8,983 nucleotides of DNA, taken from positions 1-8,983 of the forward strand of contig JAAUPU010000067.1 of the NCBI GenBank assembly GCA_012032975.1, read 5' to 3'. This document shows, one piece after another, positions 8,126-8,983 of this stretch. The position numbers and the translations under genes are program-made. Numbering within the stretch: the first letter of the stretch is position 1; the number at the start of each line of letters is the position of its first letter. Source of the stretch: Caldilineaceae bacterium. GTDB taxonomy: Bacteria; Chloroflexota; Anaerolineae; Caldilineales; Caldilineaceae. Under the pieces are notes generated by a model, which ran no database searches, was not told the DNA's origin, and worked only from the letters and a program-made list of their open reading frames with translations.

Positions 8126-8983
8126 GATTGATGTTTGATCGATAGAGAGGGTGCAGAGGGTTGGTTGTCAGGGCCGCTGTTCCTGCCCCAACAAACACCT
8201 GTTTGGTCTGCATATTCTTCCCCCCGCCGTGCAGCCCCGCATCGCCCGCGCTGGGCCAGCGCAGCCTCGTCTGCCGTTCGCCCCGTTTGTAGCCAGAGTT
8301 GAAGTAGGTGCTGGTTGTGAACCAGCTCAGCAGATGCTGGAGCAGCTTGTTCTTGAGGGCGACGAATTCTGGATCCGCCCAGCGGTTCCACAGCTCGTGG
8401 GGATCGTCCTCCAGGTCATATAACTCGCCCGCCTCCTGGCCGATATAGTAGACCAGCTTGTGACGCTCGCCGCGCATCATGACCTGGTAGTTGTCCTCGC
8501 AGAAGACGAAGCGGCGCGACGTGACCTCTTCGTCATTCAAATAGGGCAGCAACGACTGCCCCTCGATGTAGGTCGGAATGTCCACACCCGCACTTGCCAG
8601 GATGGTCGGCGCCAGGTCCATCAGCGAGACCAGGTCGCCGACCTCGGCTGGAGTGCCCACCGATCCAGGGTGACGGATGATCAGCGGCACATGCACGATG
8701 GGGTCATACATCAGCCACTTGTAGGCCAGCTCGTGGTCGCCCAGCAACTCGCCGTGGTCCGAGCAGAAGATGAGCAAACTCTCTTCAAGCCAGCCGCGCG
8801 CTTCCAGCGCCGCCAGCACGCGGCCAAGCTGTTCGTCCACCGTGCTGATCTTGGCGAAGTAGTGGCGCTTCATCTCGGCGATCTCGGCGTCGCTGGCGCC
8901 GCGCAGGTCGATGCGCGACTCGTGGTCTGTGTTGGAGCGTGGAACTCCTGATGGGGTGCGATGCTGGGGCGGCTTATCGTCCA
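8112..8983 (-). CDS. Sulfatase-family hydrolase, C-terminal part (N-terminus beyond window)
   Basis: The minus-strand frame stays open to the right edge, starting DDKPPQHR, so about 290 C-terminal residues are visible and the start is outside the window. Sulfatases cleave sulfate (or sometimes phosphate/phosphonate) esters using a formylglycine; that CxPSR-type active site would be in the missing part. What is seen: AKISTVDEQLGRVL; the metal-site segment FCSDHGELLGDH (D at 8757-8759, H at 8754-8756); YKWLMYDPIVHVPLII with the conserved Lys at 8718-8720; DLAPTIL; EGQSLLPYL; and ELYDLEDDPHELWN. All are typical of the alkaline-phosphatase-fold sulfatase C-terminal half. Family-like sequence ends around LRWPSAGDAGLHGGG. 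The last 33 codons (8213 to the TGA at 8112) look unlike the family and run into the 3' end of the convergent DUF4157 gene, with a 14-bp overlap. Substrate and localisation cannot be judged without the N-terminus. Confidence 0.9.
   Translation of the reverse strand, partial: DDKPPQHRTPSGVPRSNTDHESRIDLRGASDAEIAEMKRHYFAKISTVDEQLGRVLAALEARGWLEESLLIFCSDHGELLGDHELAYKWLMYDPIVHVPLIIRHPGSVGTPAEVGDLVSLMDLAPTILASAGVDIPTYIEGQSLLPYLNDEEVTSRRFVFCEDNYQVMMRGERHKLVYYIGQEAGELYDLEDDPHELWNRWADPEFVALKNKLLQHLLSWFTTSTYFNSGYKRGERQTRLRWPSAGDAGLHGGGKNMQTKQVFVGAGTAALTTNPLHPLYRSNINLKVG

Noticed and set aside
8160..8192. Intrinsic terminator downstream of the DUF4157 gene
   Set aside because: GTTGG/CCAAC and CAGG/CCTG can pair, but the internal loops are unequal and no T-run follows.

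Overview
The window looks like chromosomal DNA from a GC-rich, environmental, non-model bacterium. A Chloroflexota (Anaerolineae/Caldilineae-like) host is my best guess. It rests on the protein mix (NAD-dependent ligase, a sulfatase with a DDKPP-type segment, a DUF4157/eCIS_core protein) and on a GTAGGGG...CCCCTAC palindromic repeat of a kind I associate with such genomes. This is inference, because no marker gene here settles the phylum.

Layout from left to right. Positions 1-2024 (+) hold nearly all of ligA, the NAD-dependent DNA ligase, with only its first few codons missing. Its stop codon lies inside the left end of a palindromic intergenic element (2021-2103). An amidase-signature hydrolase follows on the same strand (2116-3444). 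Two genes then run on the minus strand: a PHP-domain, histidinol-phosphatase-like phosphoesterase broken by a single-base frameshift near 3958 (3538-4375), and an APH/choline-kinase-fold phosphotransferase (4542-5687). A 428-bp divergent intergenic region (5688-6115) carries a good extended -10 promoter pointing right, a weaker one pointing left, a 10-bp palindrome and a perfect hairpin. To its right, 6116-8125 (+) encodes a large multidomain DUF4157 (eCIS_core) protein. A partial sulfatase (8112 to the right edge, -) converges on it and overlaps its 3' end by 14 bp.

The accessory, potentially exciting element is the 669-aa DUF4157 protein. It has an N-terminal leader with the conserved LQRTLGN and KLALGPxxDRYEQEADRVA motifs, the eCIS_core fold with HELTH, a basic linker, and a circularly permuted NlpC/P60-like cysteine peptidase region (H...H...NCTTFA). 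It ends in about 170-200 residues of unrecognised, charged, lower-GC sequence. This architecture fits cargo or effectors of extracellular contractile injection systems. No sheath, tube, baseplate or AAA+ gene lies in the window, so delivery is inferred. The other genes look like housekeeping or metabolic genes with no evident pathway link. No RNA genes, CRISPR arrays, insertion sequences or att sites were seen.
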